DNA of 64,000 bases, taken from the NCBI GenBank assembly GCA_035236585.1, contig CP141135.1, positions 2,762,001-2,826,000 on the forward strand. Reading direction: 5' to 3'. The notes beneath the pieces are model-generated. The model was not told the origin of the DNA and made no database searches. It saw nothing but the letters and a program-made list of their open reading frames with translations. The position numbers and the translations under genes were made by a program. How positions within the stretch are numbered: the stretch's first letter is position 1; the number at the start of each line of letters is the position of its first letter. The stretch comes from Warburgia ugandensis (taxonomy: Eukaryota; Streptophyta; Magnoliopsida; Canellales; Canellaceae). Positions 9,801-20,121 of this stretch are shown here, piece after piece.

Positions 9801-12722
9801 TTCCTTTGCTAATAGCCTTTTACTCTTAGATACACCTAAAACATCTTTTGTCACTTTCTTAATGGACTCAGTCATATTAGTCCACATGGTATTTCCTTCT
9901 ATTTCATAGTTCCAATTTCCTTCTACCATCAACTTATTTTTTAGTGAGGTTATTTTCTCTCCTTTTAAGTTCCACTACTTAGTTTTTGAGTGTGTATTAA
10001 GTTCAATTCTTTTACTCCATCTTTTGATATGGATATCTATAACTATTAACATATGTTGTGAGGTTAAACTCTCACCAGGTATCACCTTACAATCCTTACA
10101 TATAGATCGTTCATTAATCCTAAGTAGAAAAAAGTCTATTTGGCTTTTATGAAGTCCACTTTTAAAGGTTATTAAGTGCTCATCCCTCTTCTTAAAGAGT
10201 GTATTTGCAATGGACAGGTTATATGACAGAGCAAAATCGAGGATATTCTCCCCCATCTCATTTTGTTCACCTATATCATATCCTCCATGTATTGTATCAT
10301 ATCCTTCCTTATCTTTTCCTACATGGCCATTTAAGTCTGCTCCTATAAATATCCCCTCAGTGTTGGGAATTTCTTGCATGACTCCCTCCATATCTTCCCA
10401 AAACTGTCTCTTGATTATATTTTATAACCCTACTTGTGGTGCATGTGCACTTATAATATTTATAATCTGGTCTCCTAGAATAATTTTTATTATTATAATT
10501 ATATCACTGATTATTTTAACGTCCACAACTTTATCCTTTAATTCCTTATCCACTATTATTCCTGCGTCATTTCTATTATTTTCCTTTCCTACATACCATA
10601 ATTTATACCCATATATTTCTCTAACTTTAGCCCCTTTCCACTTAGTTTCTTGGATACAAGCGATGTTGACTCTCCTATGCTTCATCATGTCTACTAACTC
10701 CAAACTCTTACCTGTCAGTGTTCCTATATTCCATGTAGTAATGCGAACCTTATGTTATGGAGATACCCGATTTACTATCGCCTTTCTCGACCTACATGGT
10801 ATGAACTGATCTCCACTTTCACTACACCTGGGTTCTGATGCAGCGCGTCGCTTTCGAGGGAACGCTCTAGTAGCCCTTGCCCATTTTTCACTAAACCCAG
10901 CATCCGATGTAGTGCATCGCTTCTGGGAGAACCCCCTAGCAACGCTTGCCTATTTTTCACCGCACCCGTGATCCGATGCAATGCGTCACTTATGGGAAAC
11001 GCCCTAGCTTGTGCAAAAAAGAAATAACAAAATCATCTTCAACTTCACCCTTGCCGACTAGCTACTTGACGCAAGGGTGGCCATATTTTAAGAAGCTAGA
11101 GATAATTTTCATTTCTTCCTCACAAACTAATATACAAATGCATATCATTTGTAAGAAAGAAATAACAAAATCATCTTCAACTGCTCCCTTGCTGGCTAGC
11201 ACTTAACACAAGACCCTCCTCCTTGTGTTCCGTTGACTAAAAAAATGCAGCCTGGTACGTGAAGCTGCCGTGTATGCGGAACTTGGGGAAAGGACGGACT
11301 ACAAAAGGTCTATATAGTATGTAGCCTTACTTTGCATTTTTGCAAAAGACTGTTTCCACACCCAAAACCCGTGACCTCTAGGTAACACAACAACAACTCA
11401 ACAATTGCACCAAGGCTCGCCTTCACTTGTGTCCCATTAACTACGAGACCATAATCCTAAGTAGGAAAATAGTAAGCATATACTATCTGTATTCTTATCT
11501 GGTGATGTACACATTCTTACTGTGACCTCTCCTCTTTTCAAGTTCTAACTGTTTAACTCATTAGATGTGGGATCTATAAATCTGCAACAAGATCTCAACT
11601 AATCCAGCCTTTCTACGAAGCTGAGTTTTCCTTCAAACCAACTCTTAGAATTCATATTCACCAATAAAACCTCCAAAACCAACTCTTAGAATTTAATCTC
11701 CGGTTCATTTGTAGTATGGCATGCAAAATAAGTTGTTTGGATCATTGAAAATATATTGAATTCCACGTCTTTTCCTGCACTCTTTGCAAGTGGTTTCAAC
11801 CATTCCAAACTTTTTATTGCCGACTGATTTCCAGAATTCGAACTTTGTATGTTCCTAGTCAATAGATTTTGGTTAGAATCGTTAACGAAAGGATCAAATG
11901 CTTCTGTCCCAATGTATAAGGTGTTTTAAGTCACAAACCTGACTTGAGGAAGGGCGCAAGATCCATGGTGAAATTCTGGCTAAAGAAGGTTGTATCGGAG
12001 AAGCGCATAAAACACCCACGATCCACAGCTCTTCCATTTGTATACTGTACACACACTTTTATGTTCTGATAAGCCTCTCTCAAGCACTCCCTGCAGCCAG
12101 CCTCACTCACTGTGTGCGTACACTGTGCAATTCCATAAACCACATCCCCACCCCTCCCGCTACTTGTTGCAGCAAAGTATCCTTCAGTCCTCGGTGTAGC
12201 TCTCGAAAGTTCATCCATAAGCCCGTCAGCGATTGAAGAGGACCCATTGGAGGCCCGTGCCGTATTGTTCACGCATACCCCAGTACGTCCTGCAAGGACA
12301 GAGTCTGCGAAGAAGGGGATGCTTTCGTACCTGAGAAAACACCCATCAAAGATGACTCTGGCCCCATTAGCGAACGGGGTAGAGCAGTTTCGGACTTGTG
12401 TAACGGCTGTGGAGAAACAGGAGAGGCAGTCCGTGAGGGAGAGGTAGTCTCTACATTGGAATAAGGCATAGACGGGGTTGGCAGCTTCGACTCGTTGGGC
12501 GGTGGCGAATCGTGTTGAACCATTTATTTTTGCTCGGATCTCTGACAAGGTGTTATTGAGATTTCGAAGGAAGATGGAGGGGTTCGTGACGTTATACTGG
12601 CTGTAACCTTTGTCGATTTGATTGGCTTGGGGTTCTGATGATGCTAAATTTGAGAAAAGAAAGAGTAAAATGGTGGAGAACAAGAAGAAGACATTGCTGG
12701 TTCTGGTTACACTTATCTGCAT
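3580..12722 (-). CDS. Cysteine-rich receptor-like kinase (DUF26 RLK), intact, 7 exons
   Basis: Spliced CDS, minus strand: 11939-12722, 7249-7374, 6872-6999, 6478-6691, 5172-5403, 4627-4777 and 3580-3891; 1947 bp, 648 residues, phases agree at every GT-AG junction. In order: signal peptide (about 1-29), two Gnk2/DUF26 domains with C-X8-C-X2-C motifs at C90/C99/C102 and C201/C210/C213, membrane helix (about 268-293) followed by basic RSKKRKK, then a kinase with GEGGFG (337-342), catalytic K358, HRD (453-455), DFG (473-475) and APE (499-501). All residues needed for catalysis are present, so an active plasma-membrane Ser/Thr kinase is expected. In this family the ectodomain faces the apoplast and the proteins act in stress, immune and redox signalling; the ligand here is unknown. 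It resembles the Arabidopsis CRK2/CRK3 type, which is a recollection and not a search result. Intron 1 (4564 bp) is full of transposon relics. Confidence 0.93.
4627..4777 (-). CDS. CRK exon 6, activation segment end and subdomains VIII-IX
   Basis: 151 bp. The split codon TT|G gives Leu, then [29 protein letters not shown]. The APE motif and the DTYSYG invariant Asp are present. Length and phase are identical in copy 3 (29835-29985). Confidence 0.92.
5172..5403 (-). CDS. CRK exon 5, catalytic loop and DFG
   Basis: 232 bp. Encodes [19 protein letters not shown], then the catalytic loop [13 protein letters not shown] and [10 protein letters not shown]. The HRD Arg marks it as an RD kinase. The acceptor is AACAG|GT and the donor is TT|GTAAGT. 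Confidence 0.92.
6478..6691 (-). CDS. CRK exon 4, N-lobe with catalytic Lys
   Basis: 214 bp. Encodes [15 protein letters not shown] (catalytic Lys), [13 protein letters not shown] (helix C Glu) and [13 protein letters not shown]. It ends in phase 1 with the G of a split Gly codon. Copy 3 has 213 bp here because of a one-base deletion. Confidence 0.92.
6872..6999 (-). CDS. CRK exon 3, juxtamembrane and Gly-rich loop
   Basis: 128 bp. Encodes [20 protein letters not shown], then [22 protein letters not shown]. The [10 protein letters not shown] motif is the usual entry to an RLK/Pelle kinase domain. Confidence 0.9.
7249..7374 (-). CDS. CRK exon 2, transmembrane helix
   Basis: 126 bp. The split G|GA starts [16 protein letters not shown], followed by a Leu/Phe-rich helix and the stop-transfer [11 protein letters not shown]. 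It lies only about 270 bp from the gypsy relic in intron 1. Confidence 0.9.
7640..7968 (+). mobile_element. Ty3/gypsy gag-protease relic in CRK intron 1
   Basis: Plus-strand reading frames give a gag tail ([11 protein letters not shown]), then in another frame [20 protein letters not shown] followed by [23 protein letters not shown] is the active-site region of the gypsy aspartic protease (D-S/T-G). A stop codon follows shortly, and no reverse transcriptase or integrase is attached on the same side. It is a dead fragment, opposite in strand to the kinase. Confidence 0.75.
8002..8575 (+). mobile_element. TRIM-like miniature LTR element
   Basis: Two related terminal segments, about 8002-8196 and 8317-8575, share ttgaggg-cggg, gaacaaaac-gtgc, acaatat-gttgc and gggccct, and both end in TGTTACA. 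One base after the first end is tggtatcagagcc (8198-8210), the exact primer-binding site for initiator tRNA-Met. Just before the second is a purine tract, aagggggagagg (8305-8316). Only about 120 bp lie between the terminal repeats and there is no coding capacity, which fits a terminal-repeat retrotransposon in miniature. The left repeat is shortened. The right end abuts the truncated LINE. Confidence 0.65.
8576..9465 (-). pseudogene. LINE reverse transcriptase, frameshifted
   Basis: Contains the RT landmarks [59 protein letters not shown] (first catalytic Asp), [12 protein letters not shown] and, after a frameshift and stop near 8740, [12 protein letters not shown] (the catalytic Asp pair). 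The pol product would copy element RNA at nicked chromosomal DNA. The break between SALSPYL and the MDEL segment and the missing 3' end make it non-functional. Confidence 0.88.
9975..10703 (-). pseudogene. LINE apurinic-like endonuclease, broken
   Basis: Two adjoining frames: 10422-10703 with [10 protein letters not shown] (metal-binding Glu), and 9975-10391 with [14 protein letters not shown] and KSQIDFFLL (Asp of the catalytic set). A stop and frameshift separate them at about 10395-10420. This domain nicks target DNA in non-LTR retrotransposition. About 510 bp of degraded linker separates it from the RT. Confidence 0.85.
10809..11015 (-). repeat. Three tandem ~68 bp repeats, LINE 5' leader
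   Basis: Three copies of a GC-richer unit containing ttttcac, atccgatg, gcgtc-ctt, gggagaac, gcccta and cttgccca. They lie immediately 5' of the endonuclease on the element's own strand. Tandem leader repeats are common in plant RTE-like LINEs and may act as internal promoter modules; that role is inference. Confidence 0.65.
11022..11206. repeat. Short direct duplication next to the LINE
   Basis: gaaataacaaaatcatcttc occurs at about 11021 and again at about 11158, each followed by a related c-ccttgc-g-ctagc segment. The spacing is about 135 bp. It may be a local tandem duplication or remains of the LINE insertion footprint. Confidence 0.55.
11241..11425 (-). mobile_element. Au-like SINE in CRK intron 1
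   Basis: Minus-strand SINE with gccttggtgcaattg head, gttacctagaggtcacgggt, cagtcttttgc and a degraded pyrimidine-rich core. Flanking words cttgtgttccgttgacta (11222-11239) and cttgtgtcccattaacta (about 11426-11443) look like a diverged 18 bp target-site duplication, so the insertion is older than the one at 2071. Confidence 0.75.
11939..12722 (-). CDS. CRK exon 1, signal peptide and two DUF26 domains
   Basis: 784 bp. The ATG at 12722 is chosen because it opens a clean hydrophobic signal sequence ([18 protein letters not shown]). It has both C-X8-C-X2-C motifs and several NxS/T glycosylation sites (for example NVT, NNT, NCS, NGS). It ends LKSG with the split G before GTTTGT. Confidence 0.92.
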
Positions 12723-13126
12723 CTTTGGAAGAGCTAGCTTCTGGATGAATGAGATTAAGAAATCGCAAGATCAATCCTCAGAAAGTTGAGCTGGATCTCT
12801 AGAGATGATTAAGTGAGAAAAGAAAGAACCAGAGCAACAAGGAATTATTTAGAAGTCTTCAAGAAACAGAGGTGAATGCAATTTCAGCTGAATTCTATTA
12901 GAAACAGATGAATCTAACTTGTAGAAAACAGTTAAAAGAAGTAACTGTACGATTAAAAAGACAGAGAAAGGAAAAACGATCATCTTTCTGAAGAAGAAGG
13001 AAAATAATGAATCACAAGTTGGGTTCGAGCGCTTGGCCAATTTGGTTAAGTATCATGTTTCACAGCCAAGATGTTATGGATTCAAATCCACTCAACATTC
13101 GGAAAAAATATCCTATGATAACTTGA
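12723..13126 (-). promoter_or_regulatory. Upstream leader region of the CRK gene
   Basis: Non-coding DNA directly 5' of the start codon on the minus strand. A pyrimidine-rich tract ending in AG lies about 60 bp upstream of the ATG and could be the acceptor of a leader intron whose donor (GTAAGC) sits near 13180. No TATA box or transcription start can be fixed. A tRNA-like relic lies near 13021-13095. Confidence 0.4.
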
Positions 13127-13600
13127 ACTGAGATAGGCAGATTAAGTGGGAAGGCAATTAAAACTATAGAAATCAGAGCTTACATGTGACGAAAGCAAGT
13201 GGATAGAACTGAGCTGGTTTTGACATGAAGACCAACAGATGGACTAGATCAATAAAAAACGAAACATCCCAGCATGGAAGAGCTTGTCATTGGAGTCCAC
13301 TGCTCAGAAGCGAGATAGAGTTTCGATATTTATGAAGCTGAATTCGATCAATACTGTAAGAAATAAAACAAGAAACCAGTAAATTCAAGTCTCTATCCGA
13401 TGTTCGACAGCTGAGAAAGAGCTCGAAACAATCAAAAGAGGTTAGAAACAGCTTCTTAAGTCAAACATTCAAAGCAAAACAAACAGAGAGAAGAGAGAAC
13501 AAGAGATGCAGAACCTATCTGGAGAAGCATGCACAGTCAAATGCACCGATCATAGCCACGAATTCCTTGGACTGTGAACTAATCGACTTGTTTTGATCAC
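13127..13600 (-). repeat. Conserved CRK upstream block (second copy of 1-480)
   Basis: Same order as bases 1-480, with scattered substitutions and small indels. It lies about 400-880 bp upstream of the CRK start. Conservation between tandem copies fits duplication of the gene together with its promoter or leader. Confidence 0.7.
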
Positions 13601-13613
13601 ATGTAAGCTGAGT

Positions 13614-13992
13614 TCTAGCATGGTGGTGCAATAAGCCTCTCTTATGGTGTCTAGTATGTCATAGATTCGAGATGCTTGTGGGTATTTTGTTCAACATCCA
13701 AAAGAAAGAGTGCGTCTTTATCGGAAGTGAGAGCGTGGAATCCGCCACAGAAATCAATTTCATCCTCACTAACAGCCTCTAGGTGAACTAAGTGAACTAA
13801 ATGTCACGGTATTCGATTATTTTCTTTCCTATAGCCTGTTTGATTAGCAGGAAAGCGATTTCAGGAAAAAAGAAAAATCCTCCGAGATACTACAAATTGA
13901 ATCCCGCCAAAGATACAAAAGTTATGCGGCACTTAAGATTTTTGGGTATTTACCGTAGTTCAATCTAAAGGTATGTAACACTTTGCATGAAA

Positions 13993-14034
<42 letters not shown>

Positions 14035-14205
14035 TCCATGGAAGTCGATTTTCACGACTTTACTGACAGTCAAACAGCACTTAGCAAAAAGTCCTTTTAG
14101 CTAGTGGCGCAAGAATGGCGTTTCCAGTGATATCTAGTAAGTCATGGGTATGAGGTGCTCATGGGTGAATGTATTCAACGTTCAAAAAGTCCCGGATGCT
14201 AGTCA
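13614..14205 (+). repeat. Second copy of the 1068-1440 repeat block
   Basis: Repeats the SINE-like pair of 1083-1430, but with a ~200 bp insertion and an ATT microsatellite between the halves. It supports duplication of the whole CRK upstream region. Confidence 0.65.
13992..14034. repeat. (ATT)n microsatellite
   Basis: About 14 uninterrupted ATT/TTA units. The other copy of this repeat block (near 1245-1260) has only attta-type sequence at the same place, so the tract expanded after duplication. Confidence 0.9.
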
Positions 14206-17200
14206 ACCAATGAATAGAAGGCCAACACTATGCATTAGAAGTTGTACCCCGATACTGCGAGTACGACATCAACATTCATGGAAAATGGCGGATCAGAATA
14301 GAATGGTTTGAGTATCACCCACGCTACTCTCACCCAGAAATATGCCTCTATGGGCAGGTATCTAAAAGAATTAGAGAACCACGGGTCAATCTAGTCCCTG
14401 ACATAGTGGCATAGTGCCTATTTGACTTTCTATCAGTGACTTAAATATCAAATTTGGCAAATCAAACTGAATATACATGTATACTGAATATTTTTCAGAA
14501 ATAATTTTTTGAAACAATGAACCATTATTTTAAAATCCATTTTATAATACAATGTTCTCTTTCATGCTAAATGTCAAATGCATACATAGTATGCAATTGT
14601 CTAACTACGACAACACATGAATATTAAGCCTTTAGTTACCTTACTCTATTTCACTTTCTTTCTTTTTCTCAAATATCACACACATAAAAATATATATAAT
14701 ATGTATCAAAACTCCATGTACTCTTACCAAATCAACAATTATTTTAATGGAGTCTTAGTTAATGCACTTGTTTAATTAAGTACTTCCAAATTTGGAACTT
14801 AATTATTTTCAAACCATTATATATTCTAAATTTAATTTTGTATTATTAAATATATTAACTAACCTTCGATAAGAATAATTATCACAAATAGTTATACAAC
14901 CAACTAGAAATAATTTGCTGAAACTGAAATACTTTGGTAACTATCATGGATTGTATTGTTTCGAAGGTTCCAATGTGCAAAAATTACTTAATAATAATCA
15001 CTATAATTTTCTTTAAACCGCAAATGGATAACATAAATAATGATTTTATATCCACAATTGTATTTGTAAAAACATATTGTTTACATTGACAAAATTATAA
15101 TGATTAAAATAGTGCAATGTTATTGAACGAATAGCATGAACGTATAGAGATTTTCCACTATTAAACTTTTATGCGACTTTATTAAATTTGTGAGAAGTTT
15201 TATTAGTTAGAAATTTATGCATTTAGGACTGTCTTGTAAATAAACAATAATTCAAGTTAATAAACATATGTTATTGGATTATATTCTATTATAGAAACTT
15301 GAAATTTATAATAATGCAGACAAAATATGATAATATTATATACTTTGAAGGACCAGTTATACTTTTACTATTGTTTATTTGATTGTTTGGACATGAAGAT
15401 TTATGTGATACATAACTAGGATAATCCAAGCCATATATTATATACATAAGGTCACTTTACTCCCAACGCTCCAAATTCAAACATTCTAGTCGTTGTAATA
15501 GCTATGCAACAATATTTAACTTATAAATATTATTGTGGAGTAACTTTTTAGATTCGAGTATATCTTTGGATTATGCATAAGGTCACTTTAACTTCTAAAT
15601 TGTTTCTTGCAACAATATTCAACTAAGAAATGTAAACATGAAATCCATTTGCTTCTACAATCATGTGACAATAAATATGTATCATGCATTGATAATTAAA
15701 TGCCATACAATGATAATCATATGATCAAGTATACTACTCCTACACGTATGAATTATAAGTTAGAAAATTCATTGATCTACATATGCAGTTATGCATTAAG
15801 ATCATGTCTTTATTCATAGATTATTTCTAATGTTAAGTTTCAAGGAATATAACACATGATCATACAAAGTTATAAGATAACCAAAAGATCTATTTCTTAT
15901 CCAAAAATGAAGAGTTAATAAATAAAGAATAGTCTCATAGGAAAATCATAGATAATTGAAACTCAATCCATCAAATCATTTCTAAATTTACATAAAAACT
16001 TTGCGTCTAACCTAGTTAAACTCAAACCCCTTACCTCTCACATGCTTTCTCCACCTTGAATCCTCCAAGATCAATGGCTTTGATATGCTCCAAAACTTGA
16101 TGCAACAGTTGATGTAAATTTTCTTTTTCTAACACTTTTTTTTTTTTTTTTACTACACTTTGTAACATTTTCTAAACCTTGGATGACCATCCAAAGGCTC
16201 ATATCTTTCTAAGAGTTTTCTTCTTTTAGAATTATGTGTTTTCACTATCTTACTCTTATTTCTAAGGTTTCAACTATATAGAATATTCAAAAAATTTATT
16301 TTAAATACTCACTTAATTGTGTTTTGCTCTAAAAAGTTGTCACCTATGCAACTTGAAGTCTAGCCTCCTTTTAATAGAGTTGACTTAGAAACAATTTAGC
16401 TATACCAAGATTTGGTTGTCAAGCATCACCAAATTAATATTATTATGTCCTTAACATTAACTAATGTACTTATAACATAAAGAGTACTAACTAGCTAAGT
16501 TACCTAAAAGCTTCTTAGCTTATTATAACAAACTTCCACACATATTTATTGAACAAATTACTTTTATAATTTCATATTATGAGAAAATAATACTTTTTAT
16601 TTCTAAATATGTGGCTCATTACAATTTTCCCTCAATGTCATATCAACTAGCTCTCTTCCTAGGAGAGCATTGGATAATGGTACATCTACTAAAGGTATTC
16701 TAATAAATCCAAGAAATCTAACTCCTAATTAAAACCCTTTTTGAATAAGGTATATCCAATAAACTAGTTGAATCTAATCGTCGGTGGAACCTAGCTCTTG
16801 TATCAAGGTTCCAAAAGGAGCCCATTAGTTTATTGACTATGGAGATTTTCACACTCCACCAAACAAAATTAGTGGTTATCACAATCCAAAATCAAGTTGC
16901 TTATAACAAATTCTCATATGCATTATTATTTCTAAATTTGCCACTCAAGGATTCACTATTTTCCTAAGTTTGGTGGTAATCCATGCTATCATCGACTAAG
17001 TTAATTCCAAGTCATATAACCCCTAATGCATAGTCATTCAAGACACATGCTAGTCTTTCACAAAATTATCCAGTGTTCTCCACTTACATTAATTTCTTAG
17101 CTTAAATATATAATTATAGAATAATATCTTATATCATACCACCAAGTATTTGTAGTGTTGTAGCTAAATAAACGGTCTATCAATTATGCTTTAATAACAA

Positions 17201-19778
17201 TCCTTTGAATAGTCAGGGTGTTTATCATAAGCCAAATTTACTAAGTCCTCTGAGAATTTTTTCAGAGTAGTTAAAAAGTGCAAGAGCTAGCCATTATCTA
17301 AGATTTATTCCTAGGTTCATTTCAATTGCTCATAGATTAAGATGTTCTCCATCAAGATTAGTTTCATAGGGACATAACCTATCATGCGTGCTCTACAATT
17401 AAGTAACTCTACCATTTGGTTTATTAAACTGGACATGTTCACATCTCCCAAATTTCAAGCCACTACACTAGAGTCTATTCCAACTTAATATGTTTGGAAA
17501 ATAGGAAAATTATTGTGTGATAGATGTCTTTACATACTTGTTCCTATATGCCGCTTAAATAGCCACAATTCGTAATTGTTTGTTAAAAGGCTTATTTATT
17601 TGTTTGAATCCTAATATCTAGTAATCATGTACTCATTAGTAGTATCACAATAGTAGTCCCTTGAAGCTAATAATTAATTGCAAGGTAAAGATAAAATCAT
17701 CTTAACATAGTATTTAGAATATTAGCCCCTTTGATTTCAACTGTTCATAGCTTAGTAAGTTATTTAGATATTGCTTTATCTGTGTACAATCTTTCAATAT
17801 TTTACAACTTATTTTGATATGAAGCTACCAAATTAAGAGTGCACATGACTTATAATCATACCGGTGAAAGCACATTCAGTTACCCAATATCTCAAAATTG
17901 ACTTCTTTAACTGCAAAGTCACAAATGTAAAGTACCCTGACACTTTCAAAAGTTAATGGCACAATATACTTCTAAAGTATTCAAATGTATATTAGATAAG
18001 ACATAACATTTTGATCATTCATTTGTGAAATACCAACATCCCAACTAGTTCTTGGTTAGATCTCAATGTATTAATCAAGTTGAAGTGTTTGGAAGTAATT
18101 TATATTTCATTTGTATATGTCTTTATCAGATCTTGTTGTTTGGATTATGGAAACAGAGTCTGTAGTAACACAATTAAACTCATGTAACCAAAGTACAATT
18201 AGTCTAATGAACCCATTTTAGTATTCAATTGTAATTTGATGATTTTATATTCTTTAGACTCTTTACCAATTATGAGCCTATCTTTGTACTAACAAAGCCA
18301 ATTGAACTCATAAAGTTTAACATATCAAATTGATGTGTTTTTCTACTCACAGACTATTAAGATTTAATGATTAAAAGTGAATTTTCTTGTTCAAAATTGC
18401 AAATCTTCTATAACTATCATGCATCAACTGTAAATTTTCTTGTTCAAAATTTTAGATGTCACATATCTACCATATGACTCTCTCGGCCTATGTTCTTAGT
18501 TGTTCTTTACTTAAACAAATTTGAGCCATGTGCTTCATCATATATCAAGTTGTTGCTTTTTCAAACGTGGTGGGGTCATCTTTTACCATAATACAATAAC
18601 ATTAGCCCATGAACAATTCAACCACTTAGTGGATGAAGGAATTTCTTTTGCTTCATTTTGACTAGATTTTAAAAGGGTACTTATACTAGATGAAGGAAAT
18701 ACTTCATCATTTTGACCAATTTTAAAAGAAAATAAACTCTTAACAAAAGTGATATTAGCTATTTTTATAAAAAAATTTAAATTTGAACATTATTATAGGA
18801 TTTGCTAGTCAAGAAGTAGCCTATAAGATGCACCTGTTTCTTAGTATCCCATAATGCAATGCACATAACTTAGTAAAATGAGGTTGACCTTCTTAATATT
18901 CAAGTGAGAAGTATTGCTGCATTAAGTTGACTATCTTTCAACTTCTGCTAATTGATCTCCATCATAGAAGTAACGAAAATTCTATTTACCCTTTGTTGTC
19001 TAGCTATGCAGCTATGTCCTAATTTCTTAGTTTGAAATTTTAGAATTAGCTCTTCATACCATAATCTCTTTAATTGGCTGGTGCACTCATGAATCAAAGG
19101 TCTTAACGTTTTCAATCGTTTGAAGTTCATTCGCTTCTCTAAACCCTACTGTTGTATACATCTAGAATAGTTCTTGCCTTCTCTCAAGTATTGGATCGTA
19201 ATGACACCAATTTGGATCAATAATCTCATACTGACGTGCTTAAGACATAGTTAGTGAGATTTCCATTGTAGCATTGGCTATATGACTTGTTGAGGCAGTA
19301 TTATTTCCGTAGACAAATAATAACAGCAGGCATATGCTTTGAATTCCTCTTATTAGAATATATTCACAAATAAAGTAGTCAATTCCCCTAGTTTAGATGT
19401 GGTTGTGCATTTGATGTGTTTGATGCTTTGCCCACACCGGAAAAGTGCACTATTTCCCTTCACTTCATAAGACTTAAAACCATAGTCCCACTAAAACCTA
19501 TACAAATTGGGCATCTCAATTTATTCATTCAAGAGAAGAACAACCTTTTTGACATAGAAACAATTGCAATGGCTAGTTGGGTAGATGAACAGGATTTACC
19601 AAAGCCAACTTAGTTCATACAACAACTACTTGACTCCATAGTCAAGGGGATCTCAAAGAGCTTTGAAGCTAAATTCTTGGAAGGAAAGCGGAACAGAAAA
19701 TGCATGCATCAGCCAGCAAAATTCCATCTACGACCAAATAGTCCCTTTATTTGATATAATCCCATGCAAGCTTGTGAA
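14206..19778. other. AT-rich intergenic stretch, no gene recognised
   Basis: About 5.6 kb with no recognisable domain, LTR pair, primer-binding site or SINE; open frames are all short. A poly-T run lies at about 16137-16151. The very low GC and lack of landmarks suggest old, mutated transposon DNA or plain intergenic sequence. Confidence 0.5.
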
Positions 19779-20090
19779 TTAGCCGCTCGAGCTCATAGAG
19801 GTTGACATGGTGCCATTGGATGTAGATGATGCATTTAGGTTGGATGACTCTTCATGAACTCCATTGGTGGCCTGTATAAAGGTTGGCCTGCTTGGTTGCA
19901 GCACTGCTTGACCTTTGCTTAGAAGCAAAACCACAACTTTAGACATTGTAGGCCTTGAAGCAACAGTTGTTTGGGTACACAAGAGAGCTATCTCTATAAT
20001 TCTCTTCACTTCGTCTGTATCAAACTCAGTTGGATCCAAGTTCCCGTTAACCAAATTCTCCAACATGTCGGATTCATATAGTCTCCATGC
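19779..20090 (-). pseudogene. CRK copy 2: last exon only
   Basis: 312 bp, the same length and phase as exon 7 of the intact gene: [34 protein letters not shown] and a Ser/Thr-rich tail with a stop in the matching place. The acceptor AACAG is intact and no frameshift is visible. No other kinase exon is found up to 28.4 kb; the last intron runs straight into the satellite array. It is therefore a gene remnant despite an open exon. Confidence 0.88.
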
Positions 20091-20121
20091 CTGTTAACTA
20101 ATGGGAGAATAAGCACATATG

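Larger units (their letters stand above)
8576..11015 (-). mobile_element. LINE (RTE-like) inserted in CRK intron 1, 3' truncated
   Basis: A non-LTR element in the same orientation as the kinase. From its 5' end it has tandem leader repeats (10809-11015), an AP-type endonuclease (about 10703-9975) and a reverse transcriptase (about 9465-8576). The RT reading ends at GFKISQTK exactly where the TRIM-like element starts, so the 3' end is lost or displaced. Several frameshifts and stops show it is inactive. RTE/BovB-type assignment rests on the remembered look of the [11 protein letters not shown] and [10 protein letters not shown] motifs. Confidence 0.85.

Noticed and set aside
10210..10809. 199-codon plus-strand frame
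   Set aside because: Antisense shadow of the LINE endonuclease, which has clear motifs on the minus strand.
13021..13095. Possible tRNA gene (tggccaatttgg A-box-like, gattcaaatcc B-box-like)
   Set aside because: Both boxes have mismatches and the ends do not form an acceptor stem. More likely a SINE or tRNA-derived relic.
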